DNA from: CAZOVB01 sp046541415
GTDB taxonomy: Bacteria > Planctomycetota > Phycisphaerae > SM23-33
Length of the DNA: 64,000 nt
Direction of reading: 5' to 3'
NCBI GenBank assembly: GCA_046541415.1
Contig: JBKHDI010000005.1
Span: forward strand, 40,714 to 104,713
Part shown: positions 51,929-60,119 of the stretch, piece after piece
How the letters are laid out: each line of letters opens with the position of its first letter
Position numbering within the stretch: the stretch's first letter is position 1
Notes under the pieces: model-generated
What the model saw: the letters and a program-made list of their open reading frames with translations, nothing else
Databases searched by the model: none
What the model was told of the DNA's origin: nothing
Program-made: the position numbers and the translations under genes

Positions 51929-54256
51929 ATGATACCGATACCCGAACAGGCCCACAAGGCCCGGCTGAGCCGAACCGCGGCGACCTGTCTGCTGGTCGTG
52001 CTGCTGCCGGTGTTGACGGCTACCGCCGAGGTGACCCACGAGCAGGTCCAGAACGCCGTTCGCAAGGCGGTGGCCAACCTCCGTAACAGCCAGGCCGGCG
52101 ACGGGACCTGGAAGCGTTACGGCAGCTACGAAGGGGGCAATACCGCCCTGGCCGCTCTGGCGCTGATCAACGCGGGGATCTCGCCCAACGACCCGGCCGT
52201 GGCCAAGGCCGTCGCCGCGGTGGCCAAGACCGAGGACAAATACACCTACGTCGTCTCGCTGAAGTGTCAGCTTCTGGCCGCGGCAGACCCGGAGGGCAAG
52301 AAGTACCGCCCCCAGCTGCAGAAGGCCGTCAACTGGCTGGCTGCCAACCAGCTGGCCAACGGCATGTGGACGTACCGCCAGCAGCAGAACAACCGCTTCG
52401 CCGGGCGCGGAGACAATTCCAACACCCAGTTCGCCCTGCTGGGCCTGCACGAGGCCGCCAAGGCCGGCGCGCTGGTGCCCCCCAAGCTCTGGCGACTCTC
52501 ACGCATCCACTTTACCAACACCCAGTTGAAAGACGGCGGGTGGACCTACCACTACCAGCAGGGCAGGAACGCCCGCATGGCCAACGTGCCCAGTTACGGC
52601 TCGATGACGGCCGCCGGGGTGGCCAGCCTCTACATCTGCGGCCAGAGGCTGCACGTGACCGGGCCCAAGACACTCGTAAACGGCGCCTGGCCCAGCTGCG
52701 GCAGGTACCGCCACAACGTCCCGATCGCCAAGGGCCTGGAGTGGCTGACCGACAACTTCGCGGTCCGCGAGAATCCCGGGCGCCGCACCGGCTGGCTGCA
52801 TTACTACCTTTACGCCCTGGAGCGGGTGGGGATGATCTCCGGGCAGCAGACCTTCGGCCGCCACGACTGGTACCGCAAAGGCGCCGCCTTCCTCGTCGAC
52901 ACCCAGGACAAGGACGGCTCGTGGGGGCGGATGGGCTACGACACGGCCTTCGGGCTGCTGTTTCTGGCCAAGGGCAACCGTCCGGTGATCGTCCAGAAGC
53001 TGCTCTGGGGCCCGGCTGAGAAAGCCAACCGCAACATTCACGACCTGGAGAATCTGACGATCTTCCTGGACGACAAGCTCGGCCAGCATACGACGTGGCA
53101 GTCGGTGAGCGTCTCGGCCGATCTGGCCGACTGGCGGCTGGCGCCGATCCTGTTCATCACCGGCCACGAGTTCCCGGAGTTCACCGACCGGCAGGAGAAG
53201 CAGCTCAAGGCGTTCGTCGAATCCGGCGGGACGATCTTCGCCGAGGCCTGCTGCGGCTCGGACCCGTTCGCCGCGGGCCTGCGGAAGCTGACCGCCCGCC
53301 TCTGGCCGGAGTATCCGCTGCGGGCCCTGCCGAAGAACCACCCGGTCTTCGCCAGCTACTACGACCTGGAAGAGACCTTCGCCCTGGAGGGCATGGACGT
53401 CGGCTGTCGGACGGGGCTGTTTTTCGCCCCCCGCGCCGTTTCGGCGCTCTGGGAGATGCAAGACCTCGTCCAGGACGGGCGCAACCTCTCGGAGCAGGCC
53501 TTTAAGCTCGGAACCAACATGGCCGCCTACGCCACCGGGCGCGAGCAGCTCTCGGCCAAGCTGGACCGCGTGGACCTCGGCGGCGCCGATCAGGACGACC
53601 CCAACCGCGAGATCCCGCGCGGGGCCGTCCGCATCGCCCGGATCTACCACACCGGCGACTACCAGGCCGACCCGAGGGCAATCAAGAACCTCGCCGAGAT
53701 GCTCCGGACCGAGGCGAACGTCGACGTGGTCAGCCGGGGACGACACCTCAAGGCCGACGACGAAGCGATCTACGGCTATCCGGTGGTCTTCATGACCGGT
53801 CACAACGCCTTCGACATGCCCGCCGAGCAGGTCACCGCCCTGCGCAAGTACCTCCAGCGCGGCGGGTTCCTCGTCGCCGACGCCTGCTGCGGGCGCGAGG
53901 CCTTCGACAAGAGCTTCCGCAAGCTGGTCGGGCAGATGTTCCCGGACCAGCCGCTCAAGGCGCTGGACGCCGATCACCCGATCCTCTCGGGCAAGGCGGG
54001 CAAGCCTCTGGGCAGGTTGACGTATCGCGCGTTCCTGCAGCAGCAGCTCCAGGCCCGGGGCGTGGCGGATTTCAAGGGGACCAGCCGTCCGAAGCTCGAG
54101 GCCGTTCAGCTGGACGGGCGGGTGGTGCTGGTGTACAGTGCGATCGATTTTTCCTGCGGCCTGGAGGGCGACAAGCCCTACGCCTGCCGCGGATATGTGG
54201 ACCAGGACGCCCGGAAACTCGCACTGAACATCCTGCTCTATGCCATCAGCTACTAG
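51929..54256 (+). CDS. exported alpha/alpha-toroid protein with two DUF4159-like domains
   Basis: 775 aa: signal peptide (about 1-33), prenyltransferase/squalene-cyclase-type toroid (about 35-345; QW-like motifs GDGTWKRYG, LANGMWTYR, KDGGWTYHY, KDGSWGRMG), then two related alpha/beta domains of DUF4159 type (about 365-510 and 600-775) sharing ILFITGHEFPEF / VVFMTGHNAFDM and FAEACCG / VADACCG. The toroid lacks the cyclase DXDD motif, so it is unlikely to be a terpene cyclase. GGAGACAGG precedes the ATG. It overlaps the next gene by 17 bases. Confidence 0.85.
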   Translation: MIPIPEQAHKARLSRTAATCLLVVLLPVLTATAEVTHEQVQNAVRKAVANLRNSQAGDGTWKRYGSYEGGNTALAALALINAGISPNDPAVAKAVAAVAKTEDKYTYVVSLKCQLLAAADPEGKKYRPQLQKAVNWLAANQLANGMWTYRQQQNNRFAGRGDNSNTQFALLGLHEAAKAGALVPPKLWRLSRIHFTNTQLKDGGWTYHYQQGRNARMANVPSYGSMTAAGVASLYICGQRLHVTGPKTLVNGAWPSCGRYRHNVPIAKGLEWLTDNFAVRENPGRRTGWLHYYLYALERVGMISGQQTFGRHDWYRKGAAFLVDTQDKDGSWGRMGYDTAFGLLFLAKGNRPVIVQKLLWGPAEKANRNIHDLENLTIFLDDKLGQHTTWQSVSVSADLADWRLAPILFITGHEFPEFTDRQEKQLKAFVESGGTIFAEACCGSDPFAAGLRKLTARLWPEYPLRALPKNHPVFASYYDLEETFALEGMDVGCRTGLFFAPRAVSALWEMQDLVQDGRNLSEQAFKLGTNMAAYATGREQLSAKLDRVDLGGADQDDPNREIPRGAVRIARIYHTGDYQADPRAIKNLAEMLRTEANVDVVSRGRHLKADDEAIYGYPVVFMTGHNAFDMPAEQVTALRKYLQRGGFLVADACCGREAFDKSFRKLVGQMFPDQPLKALDADHPILSGKAGKPLGRLTYRAFLQQQLQARGVADFKGTSRPKLEAVQLDGRVVLVYSAIDFSCGLEGDKPYACRGYVDQDARKLALNILLYAISY

Positions 54257-56507
54257 AACACCCCCCTCGTCGCGCCAGGCAGTCTGGCTGAGAGTGGCGG
54301 CAGCGGTCCTGCTTTGCCTGGCCTGGCCTGCCTCTGCCCAGCGGGCCCGACCTGCCGGGCCCGGCAGAATCCGCCAGGCCCTGGCCCAGGGGCGCAAAGC
54401 CCTGGCCGACCAGCTCCAGAAGCAGCCCGAACGGATCGACCCGGCCCTGCTGGCAGAATGCATCACGCGCCTGGCCCGGACGGGCCCGATCGACCAGGCG
54501 TCCCTGGCCGGGCCGATCGGCGCGCTGCTGCGGGCCGACCAGCCCAGCCCGAGCTTCCGGAGCTGGCGCATCCTGGCCCTGACCGGCCTGGGCGCCAAGG
54601 ACCACATCCAGCAGATTGCTGCCGACGCGGCTTGGTTGACCCGGCAGCAGCATTCCAGCGGCGGCTGGGGCTTCGGACCCCAGCACCCTGCCCGCCAGGC
54701 CAACCCCAACTGGACCGACACATACAGGACCGCCTTGGCCGCAGAGGCCCTGGCAGCAGCCAGCCAGGCCGGGGTCCGGGATTTGTCCGAGTCGCTGACC
54801 CGGGCAGGACAATGGCTGATCCAGGCAGCCAACCATGACGGCGGCTGGGGCCTGCAGGGGCCCGACGGCAACAGCTTCCGCGTGATGGCTGCCAGCCACG
54901 GCTCGACCACCGCCGCTGCGGTTGCGGCCCTGGCCTGCGTGGATACCGCCCTGGGCCCCGACGCGCCCGAGGGCCTGGCCCGGGCCCTGCAGCGAGGGGC
55001 GGCCTGGCTGGACAAAAATCACGACCCGGCTGGACATCCGGGGTACGTCTGGTCCGAGAATCCCCTGGCGACCATCGAGTATCGACAGCGGATCTCCCTG
55101 CTGGCCGGGCAGATGGGCCTGAACCTCGCCGCCAAGGGCGACTGGACCCGCCCCCTGATTGCGGCGATCCTCGAAGACCGGGCCGAAGATGGGCTCTTCC
55201 TGCCGGCAGAGAAGCCCCAGGCCGACCGGCTGCGCGCTACAGCCCTGTCCTGCCAGGCCCTCTGGGCGACCCAGCGACCGACGGCGCTGATCTGGCTGAC
55301 CGATCAACCGGTCGGGGCAACGGCGCCGGTGCGGCTGGCCCGGCAGTTGGGCCGGGAGATGGCCCTGCCGTTGCGGATCCGCCAGATGCAGCTGGACGCT
55401 GCGGACCGGAATCTCTCCGGGGCCCGGCTGGTGGTGGCCGACTTGAGAACCGTCGCCTTGCTGGCCGAGAAGGACCGGCCGCCGGCTTGGCTGGATGAAC
55501 TGATCGAGCACGTTCAGGCCGATGGGACGGTGGTGGTGCTCCTGCCGGCCGATGCCGACCGCGCCGAAGCGATGTCGCGACAGCTGACCGAGAAGGCCCG
55601 CCCGCTGCAGATGCAGACTCGCCCCGTCGAAGCCTCCCACCCGGTTCTGGCCATGGAGCCGCCGATCGGCCCGGGCCTGGAGATCCGGGCCACGGCGGTC
55701 GGCAACGACATCAGGAGTTCGATCTTCCTGGTATCGACCGACCTGGCCGGGGCCGTCGAGTCCGGCCAGAGGGGCCGGGGCGCCTGCCGCTTCATCCTCC
55801 ACGCCCTTCGCTACGCCGGCGGGCCCGGGGGCCTGGGCAGCGGCAGGGACCAGCCGGTCGAGATGCCCGAAACGGTCGACTCGGTCCAGGTCGCCCGCGT
55901 CCGACACCTGGGCGGCTGGGGCTTGTGTCCCGACGCCCTGTCGCCGATGCGTCTGGTCCTGGCCCGCGCCGCCAGCCTGGACGTCGAACTACTCGACCCG
56001 ACCGACCTGGACGAGCCAGCCCAGGCGGACCTGCTATGGATTACCGGCACGAAGGCGCCGTTGCTCCCGGCCAGGTCGATGCAGCAACTCCAGCGGTACG
56101 TCGCGGCTGGGGGTACCGTTTTTGCCGACGCGACCGCAGGCTCGGAGGAATTCGCCCGGGCCTTGTCGCAACAACTGACTGCGGCGTTCGGCCAGGGGCA
56201 GCTCAAGCCGATTCCGATCGACCACCCGCTGATCCGCGGCACGTTTGCCGGCGGGATGGGCTGCGACATTCGCCAGGTCCGCTACTCCGCCGCGGCCGCC
56301 AGAAAGAACCCGGATCTGACCCAGCCGGTCCTGCAGGGAATCGAGGTTGGCGGTCGGTTGGCGATCATCCTCAGCCCCTACGGCGTGACCGGCGCGTTGG
56401 AGGCCCGGACGACCTACGGGGCCAAGACGCTGACGCCCGAAGATGCGCGCAGACTGGCTGCCAACCTGTTGCTGTACGCCTGGTCCAGCCGGTCGGAGGA
56501 CCGCTGA
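54240..56507 (+). CDS. exported alpha/alpha-toroid protein with DUF4159-like domain
   Basis: 755 aa, same architecture as the upstream gene: signal peptide (about 12-33), toroid (about 40-350; SSGGWGFGPQHP, HDGGWGLQGPDG), a middle alpha/beta region, and a C-terminal DUF4159-like domain (about 555-755; LLWITGTKAPLL, FADATAG). The Cys pair of the paralogue (EACCG, DACCG) is replaced by DATAG. Overlap of 17 bases with the upstream gene implies coupled translation. Confidence 0.83.
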   Translation: MPSATRTPPSSRQAVWLRVAAAVLLCLAWPASAQRARPAGPGRIRQALAQGRKALADQLQKQPERIDPALLAECITRLARTGPIDQASLAGPIGALLRADQPSPSFRSWRILALTGLGAKDHIQQIAADAAWLTRQQHSSGGWGFGPQHPARQANPNWTDTYRTALAAEALAAASQAGVRDLSESLTRAGQWLIQAANHDGGWGLQGPDGNSFRVMAASHGSTTAAAVAALACVDTALGPDAPEGLARALQRGAAWLDKNHDPAGHPGYVWSENPLATIEYRQRISLLAGQMGLNLAAKGDWTRPLIAAILEDRAEDGLFLPAEKPQADRLRATALSCQALWATQRPTALIWLTDQPVGATAPVRLARQLGREMALPLRIRQMQLDAADRNLSGARLVVADLRTVALLAEKDRPPAWLDELIEHVQADGTVVVLLPADADRAEAMSRQLTEKARPLQMQTRPVEASHPVLAMEPPIGPGLEIRATAVGNDIRSSIFLVSTDLAGAVESGQRGRGACRFILHALRYAGGPGGLGSGRDQPVEMPETVDSVQVARVRHLGGWGLCPDALSPMRLVLARAASLDVELLDPTDLDEPAQADLLWITGTKAPLLPARSMQQLQRYVAAGGTVFADATAGSEEFARALSQQLTAAFGQGQLKPIPIDHPLIRGTFAGGMGCDIRQVRYSAAAARKNPDLTQPVLQGIEVGGRLAIILSPYGVTGALEARTTYGAKTLTPEDARRLAANLLLYAWSSRSEDR

Positions 56508-56510
56508 GAG

Positions 56511-57368
56511 CTATCGGCCGCTGCAGGCGTACTTGTGGAACGCCTCGCGCAGCTTCGTGGAGATCGGCCCGGCCTTGCCGCCACCGATGGCCTTGTCGTT
56601 GATCTGGGTCACCGCGATGACCTCCGCGGCCGTACCGGTCAGGAAGCACTCATCGGCGGCCAGGAGACGCTCGACGGAAATCGACTCCTGTTTAACCTCG
56701 ATGCCCATTTGTTCTGCCAGGCGCATGACCACGCCGCGGGTGACGCCCTTGAGTATGCCATCGCTCTCCGGCGGGGTCAGCAGGCAGCCGCTCTCGACGA
56801 TGAAAAGGTTATCGCCGGTGCACTCTGCGACATTGCCAGCCGCGTTGAGCATGATCGCCTCGGAAACGCCTGCATCGATGCATTCGATCTTCGCGCGGAT
56901 GTTGTTGAGGTAGTTGAGGCTCTTGACGTGCGGATCGAGCATGTCTTCGCCCGGCCGGCGGATCCGCGAGATGATCACCGCCATGCCGTTGGCGTACATT
57001 TCCTCGGGATACAGACGGATGCCGTCGACGATGCAGAAGACCGTCGCCTTGGAGCAGAGATACGGGTTGAGCCCCAGCGTTCCCGGCCCGCGCGTCACGA
57101 CCAGGCGGATGTAGCCGTCGGTCCTGCCGTTGGCCTGGATCGTCTTGTCCATCGCCTCGATGATCTCCTCCCGCGAGTACGGGATTTCCAGGCGGATCCG
57201 CTCGGCGGACTCGAAAAGGCGATCGACGTGGGCGTCGCATTCGAAGATCTTCCCGCCGTAGATGCGGATGCCCTCGAACACGCCGTCGCCATAGAGCACG
57301 CCGTGGTCGAAAACGCTGATCTTCGCTTCGGCCTGATCCACCAGTTGTCCGTCGATCCAAACTTTCAT
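56511..57368 (-). CDS. ilvE: branched-chain amino acid aminotransferase (class IV)
   Basis: PLP transaminase for the last step of Leu, Ile and Val synthesis, or a D-amino acid aminotransferase of the same fold. 285 aa with PLP lysine K149 in DPHVKSLNYLNN, the N-terminal FDHGVLYGDGVFEGIR (20-35), and the LTGTAAEVIAV glutamate-region motif. Substrate specificity within the family is not certain. Two ATGs (57371, 57368) are adjacent; AGGAG suits the second. Confidence 0.9.
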   Translation of the reverse strand: MKVWIDGQLVDQAEAKISVFDHGVLYGDGVFEGIRIYGGKIFECDAHVDRLFESAERIRLEIPYSREEIIEAMDKTIQANGRTDGYIRLVVTRGPGTLGLNPYLCSKATVFCIVDGIRLYPEEMYANGMAVIISRIRRPGEDMLDPHVKSLNYLNNIRAKIECIDAGVSEAIMLNAAGNVAECTGDNLFIVESGCLLTPPESDGILKGVTRGVVMRLAEQMGIEVKQESISVERLLAADECFLTGTAAEVIAVTQINDKAIGGGKAGPISTKLREAFHKYACSGR

Positions 57369-57469
57369 CATGGGCTCCTGTTGAGCGGAACATCTTAATC
57401 GCCGGGCCCGGGCAGTACAAGGCTCGGCCTTGATACTGCCTTCGGATCGTCCAGCCGATGACTTAACAG

Positions 57470-57564
57470 TCCGTTTAGAAATGGAACTCGTAGCGAGATC
57501 AGACCGGATTGTCGAGCACCAAGGAACGAAAACGCAGGCGAATCGCAAGATTCGCTGAGTTTTT
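57470..57564 (+). ncRNA. candidate small RNA with intrinsic terminator
   Basis: Three hairpins in a row: TCCGTT/AATGGA (57470-57485), CTCG/CGAG (57487-57497) and a terminator GCGAATC-GCAA-GATTCGC (57538-57555) followed by TGAGTTTTT. It lies in the divergent gap before acyP, upstream of that gene's own promoter, so no coding transcript needs ending there. The 5' end is unknown and no clear promoter is seen. Confidence 0.35.
57538..57564 (+). terminator. intrinsic terminator upstream of acyP
   Basis: Perfect 7-bp stem with GCAA loop and T run on the plus strand. Confidence 0.65.
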
Positions 57565-57570
57565 GTGCAG

Positions 57571-57599
57571 TTGTCACCCGCCGGGCGGGCCAGTATGAT
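57571..57599 (+). promoter_or_regulatory. promoter of acyP, leaderless geometry
   Basis: TTGTCA, 17 bases, TATGAT; the ATG begins 6 bases after the -10. Confidence 0.65.
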
Positions 57600-57605
57600 T
57601 CCAAC

Positions 57606-57884
57606 ATGGCAGAGAAACAGCAGAGAACGGTTCATTTTTCCGGCGACGTCCAGGGCGTGGGCTTCCGCTACACCACCTGCCGGGTCGCCGAGGGTTTCGA
57701 CGTGACCGGCACGGTCAAGAACCTGCCCGACGGGCGGGTCCGCATCGTCGTCGAGGGCACGGCCAAGGAAATCGACGCCTTTCTGGACAAGCTGGAATCC
57801 CGCATGGACCGCCACGTCCGCGACCGCAACGAACAGACCGCCGGGGCAACGGGAAAGTTCGACGGATTCCAGGTGGTGTACTAG
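57606..57884 (+). CDS. acyP: acylphosphatase
   Basis: Hydrolyses acyl phosphates such as carbamoyl phosphate. 92 aa, standard length. Catalytic Arg in GVGFRYTT and Asn in VKNLPDGRV are both present. No Shine-Dalgarno sequence; predicted transcription start coincides with the ATG. The cation efflux gene begins at the next base after the stop codon. Confidence 0.96.
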   Translation: MAEKQQRTVHFSGDVQGVGFRYTTCRVAEGFDVTGTVKNLPDGRVRIVVEGTAKEIDAFLDKLESRMDRHVRDRNEQTAGATGKFDGFQVVY

Positions 57885-58835
57885 ATGACCGCCCCCGAGG
57901 CCCGCGCCATGAGCCCCCGGGCCGTGACGTGGCTGGGCCTGTTCGTCAATGCCCTGCTGGCAGGGGGCAAGATCCTCGCGGGTCTGCTCTTTGCCAGCCA
58001 GGCCATCCTCGCCGACGGGCTGCACTCGTCATCGGACCTGATAACCGACGTGGCCGTATTGGCGGGCCTGCGGGTCTCGGACCGACCGGCCGACACCGAC
58101 CACCACTACGGCCACAGGCGCATCAGCACGCTGGTGGCGATGTTCGTGGCGGTCATGCTGCTTTCCGCGGGCGGCTTTATCGCCTACGAGGCGATCGACT
58201 CGCTGCGCCACCCGACGGTTTCGGCGATCCGCCCGACCTGGCCGCTGGTGGTCGCCCTGATCTCCGTGCCGGCCAAGGAGGTCCTCTTCCGCCTGACGCT
58301 CCGGACCGGGCGAGCCTGGCAGGATACCTCGCTGCAGGCCAATGCGTGGCACCACCGGACCGACGCGCTGAGTTCGGTCGCCGCCGCGGCCGGCCTGGCC
58401 GGGGTGCTCATCGGCGGGCCCGCCTGGGGCTTGCTCGACGCGGTGACCGCGACGGTGCTGTCGGCCTTTCTGGTCGTGGTGGCCCTGCGAATCCTCAAAA
58501 ACGCCGCCGGGGAGCTGATCGACAAGGCCCCGGCCGATGAGACCCAGCAGGCCATCGCCCAGGCCGTCCTGGAAACCCCAGGCGTGCGGAGCTACCACGC
58601 CCTGCGGGCCCGTCAGATGTCCGGGAAAATCACCGCCGACATCCACGTGCAGGTCGAGGCGGACCTGACTGTCAGCGAAGGACACGAGATCGCCACCGAC
58701 GTCCGCCGGCGCATCCAGCAGGCCGAGCAGGATGTCATCGAAGTCATCGTCCACATCGAACCTTACAACCCCGACTACCCGCACTCGATCCACGCCTCGG
58801 ACATCTACGACGGACGCGTCCACCCGTCCGGTTAG
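57885..58835 (+). CDS. cation diffusion facilitator family transporter
   Basis: Proton-coupled efflux of Zn, Fe, Mn or similar metals across the inner membrane. 316 aa: six helices, helix-2 site LADGLHSSSDLITD, helix-5 site NAWHHRTDALSS (the His-His-Arg-Thr-Asp order), and a cytoplasmic C-terminal domain (about 205-300) ending in VIVHIEPYN. TAG of acyP and this ATG are directly adjacent, so translation is coupled. Confidence 0.94.
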   Translation: MTAPEARAMSPRAVTWLGLFVNALLAGGKILAGLLFASQAILADGLHSSSDLITDVAVLAGLRVSDRPADTDHHYGHRRISTLVAMFVAVMLLSAGGFIAYEAIDSLRHPTVSAIRPTWPLVVALISVPAKEVLFRLTLRTGRAWQDTSLQANAWHHRTDALSSVAAAAGLAGVLIGGPAWGLLDAVTATVLSAFLVVVALRILKNAAGELIDKAPADETQQAIAQAVLETPGVRSYHALRARQMSGKITADIHVQVEADLTVSEGHEIATDVRRRIQQAEQDVIEVIVHIEPYNPDYPHSIHASDIYDGRVHPSG

Positions 58836-58837
58836 GC

Positions 58838-58867
58838 CTGTCCGAACCGGCGGGCTGTCGCTACAAT
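58838..58867 (+). promoter_or_regulatory. promoter of the CCA-adding enzyme gene, leaderless geometry
   Basis: CTGTCC, 18 bases, TACAAT; the ATG at 58875 begins 7 bases after the -10. Confidence 0.5.
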
Positions 58868-58874
58868 CGCCTGC

Positions 58875-60119
58875 ATGTCCCTGCCACCCGCCAAAACGGC
58901 CGCCTTGTTCGTCATCCGCATGCTCCGCGCGCACGGCCACCAGGCCCTGCTGGCCGGCGGATGCGTCCGCGACATGCTGCTGGGCCTGGAAAGCAGCGAC
59001 TACGACGTAGCGACCGACGCCGGGCCCGAACGCGTCGCGGAAATCTTCCACCGCGTCCTGCTTCTCGGGGCCAGGTTCGGCGTGGCCGTCGTGCTCTACA
59101 GGAAACAGCAGGTCGAAGTGGCCACCTTCCGCTCCGACGTCTCCTATTCCGACGGGCGACGGCCCGACCGGGTCGAGTTCTCCAACCCGCGCGAGGATGC
59201 CCTCCGCCGCGACTTCACCATCAACGGGATGTTCTACGACCCCCAGACCGACGAAGTGATCGACTACGTCGGGGGAAAAGAGGACCTGGCAGCGGGGATC
59301 GTCCGGACCATCGGCGAGCCGGACCGGCGGTTCGGCGAAGACTACCTCCGCATGCTCCGCGCCCCGCGGTTCGCCGTGCGGTTCGACTTCCGCATCGACG
59401 AGCAAACCGCCCGGGCCATCCGCGAAAACGCCCCGAAGATCGCGTCGATCTCGGGCGAACGGATCTGCGATGAACTGACCAAAATGCTTTCAGCCGACTC
59501 GGCCGCCCGGGCTGCTGAGCAGCTCGAGGCCCTCCAACTGGCCCCGGCGATCCTGCCGGAACTCTTCGCCGACCGCGATCTGCTCTGGGCCAGGGGACTG
59601 GCCCGCCTGGCCGTAACCGCCCCCCAGGTCGACGTGGTGAACAACTTCGCCGCCCTGCTGGCTGAGCTTCCCATCCGGAGCATCCGCCGCATCGCCCGCC
59701 GCTGGGGGATGAGCAATCAGCTCTCCGAGGCTATCTGCTTCTGCGCCGCCCACCTGGACCAACTGTCCGCCGCTGCCGGGCCGATGCCGCTGGCCGATCT
59801 CAAACGCCTTCTGGCCGATACGAACTTCCCACACCTGCAATCGCTCTGGCGGGCGGCCGAGTCGGTCGATACGGGCCGGACCACCGAATCAGGCCGCCTG
59901 GAGATGCGGATCAGGCAGATCCCGCCGGAGACGATCGACCCGCCGGAGTTGATCGACGGCCACGAGTTGATGGAGATGGGGCTGAAACAGGGCCCGCGGA
60001 TCGGGCAGATCCTCCGGGCTGTCCGGGACGCCCAGCTCAACGAGCAGATCGAAGCGCCCGGCCAGGCGATAGACCTGGCCAGGCGCCTGATCGACGAATC
60101 TAGCGACTCTTCGGCGTGA
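58875..60119 (+). CDS. CCA tRNA nucleotidyltransferase / poly(A) polymerase family
   Basis: Class II nucleotidyltransferase. 414 aa: LLAGGCVRDMLLG (25-37), catalytic D42 and D44 in SDYDVATD, DALRRDFTINGMFYD (about 109), RFGEDYLRMLRAPRFAVRFDF (template-recognition region, written over two motifs). It could add CCA to tRNA or poly(A) to RNA; sequence alone does not decide. Its end overlaps the convergent lyase-like gene by 20 bases. No Shine-Dalgarno. Confidence 0.93.
   Translation: MSLPPAKTAALFVIRMLRAHGHQALLAGGCVRDMLLGLESSDYDVATDAGPERVAEIFHRVLLLGARFGVAVVLYRKQQVEVATFRSDVSYSDGRRPDRVEFSNPREDALRRDFTINGMFYDPQTDEVIDYVGGKEDLAAGIVRTIGEPDRRFGEDYLRMLRAPRFAVRFDFRIDEQTARAIRENAPKIASISGERICDELTKMLSADSAARAAEQLEALQLAPAILPELFADRDLLWARGLARLAVTAPQVDVVNNFAALLAELPIRSIRRIARRWGMSNQLSEAICFCAAHLDQLSAAAGPMPLADLKRLLADTNFPHLQSLWRAAESVDTGRTTESGRLEMRIRQIPPETIDPPELIDGHELMEMGLKQGPRIGQILRAVRDAQLNEQIEAPGQAIDLARRLIDESSDSSA

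Noticed and set aside
51929..53000. Squalene-hopene cyclase
   Set aside because: Toroid repeats are present but the DXDD catalytic motif is absent and the protein has a signal peptide and DUF4159 domains.
52499..55015. Long minus-strand frame across the toroid genes
   Set aside because: Shadow of two well supported plus-strand genes; no motifs.
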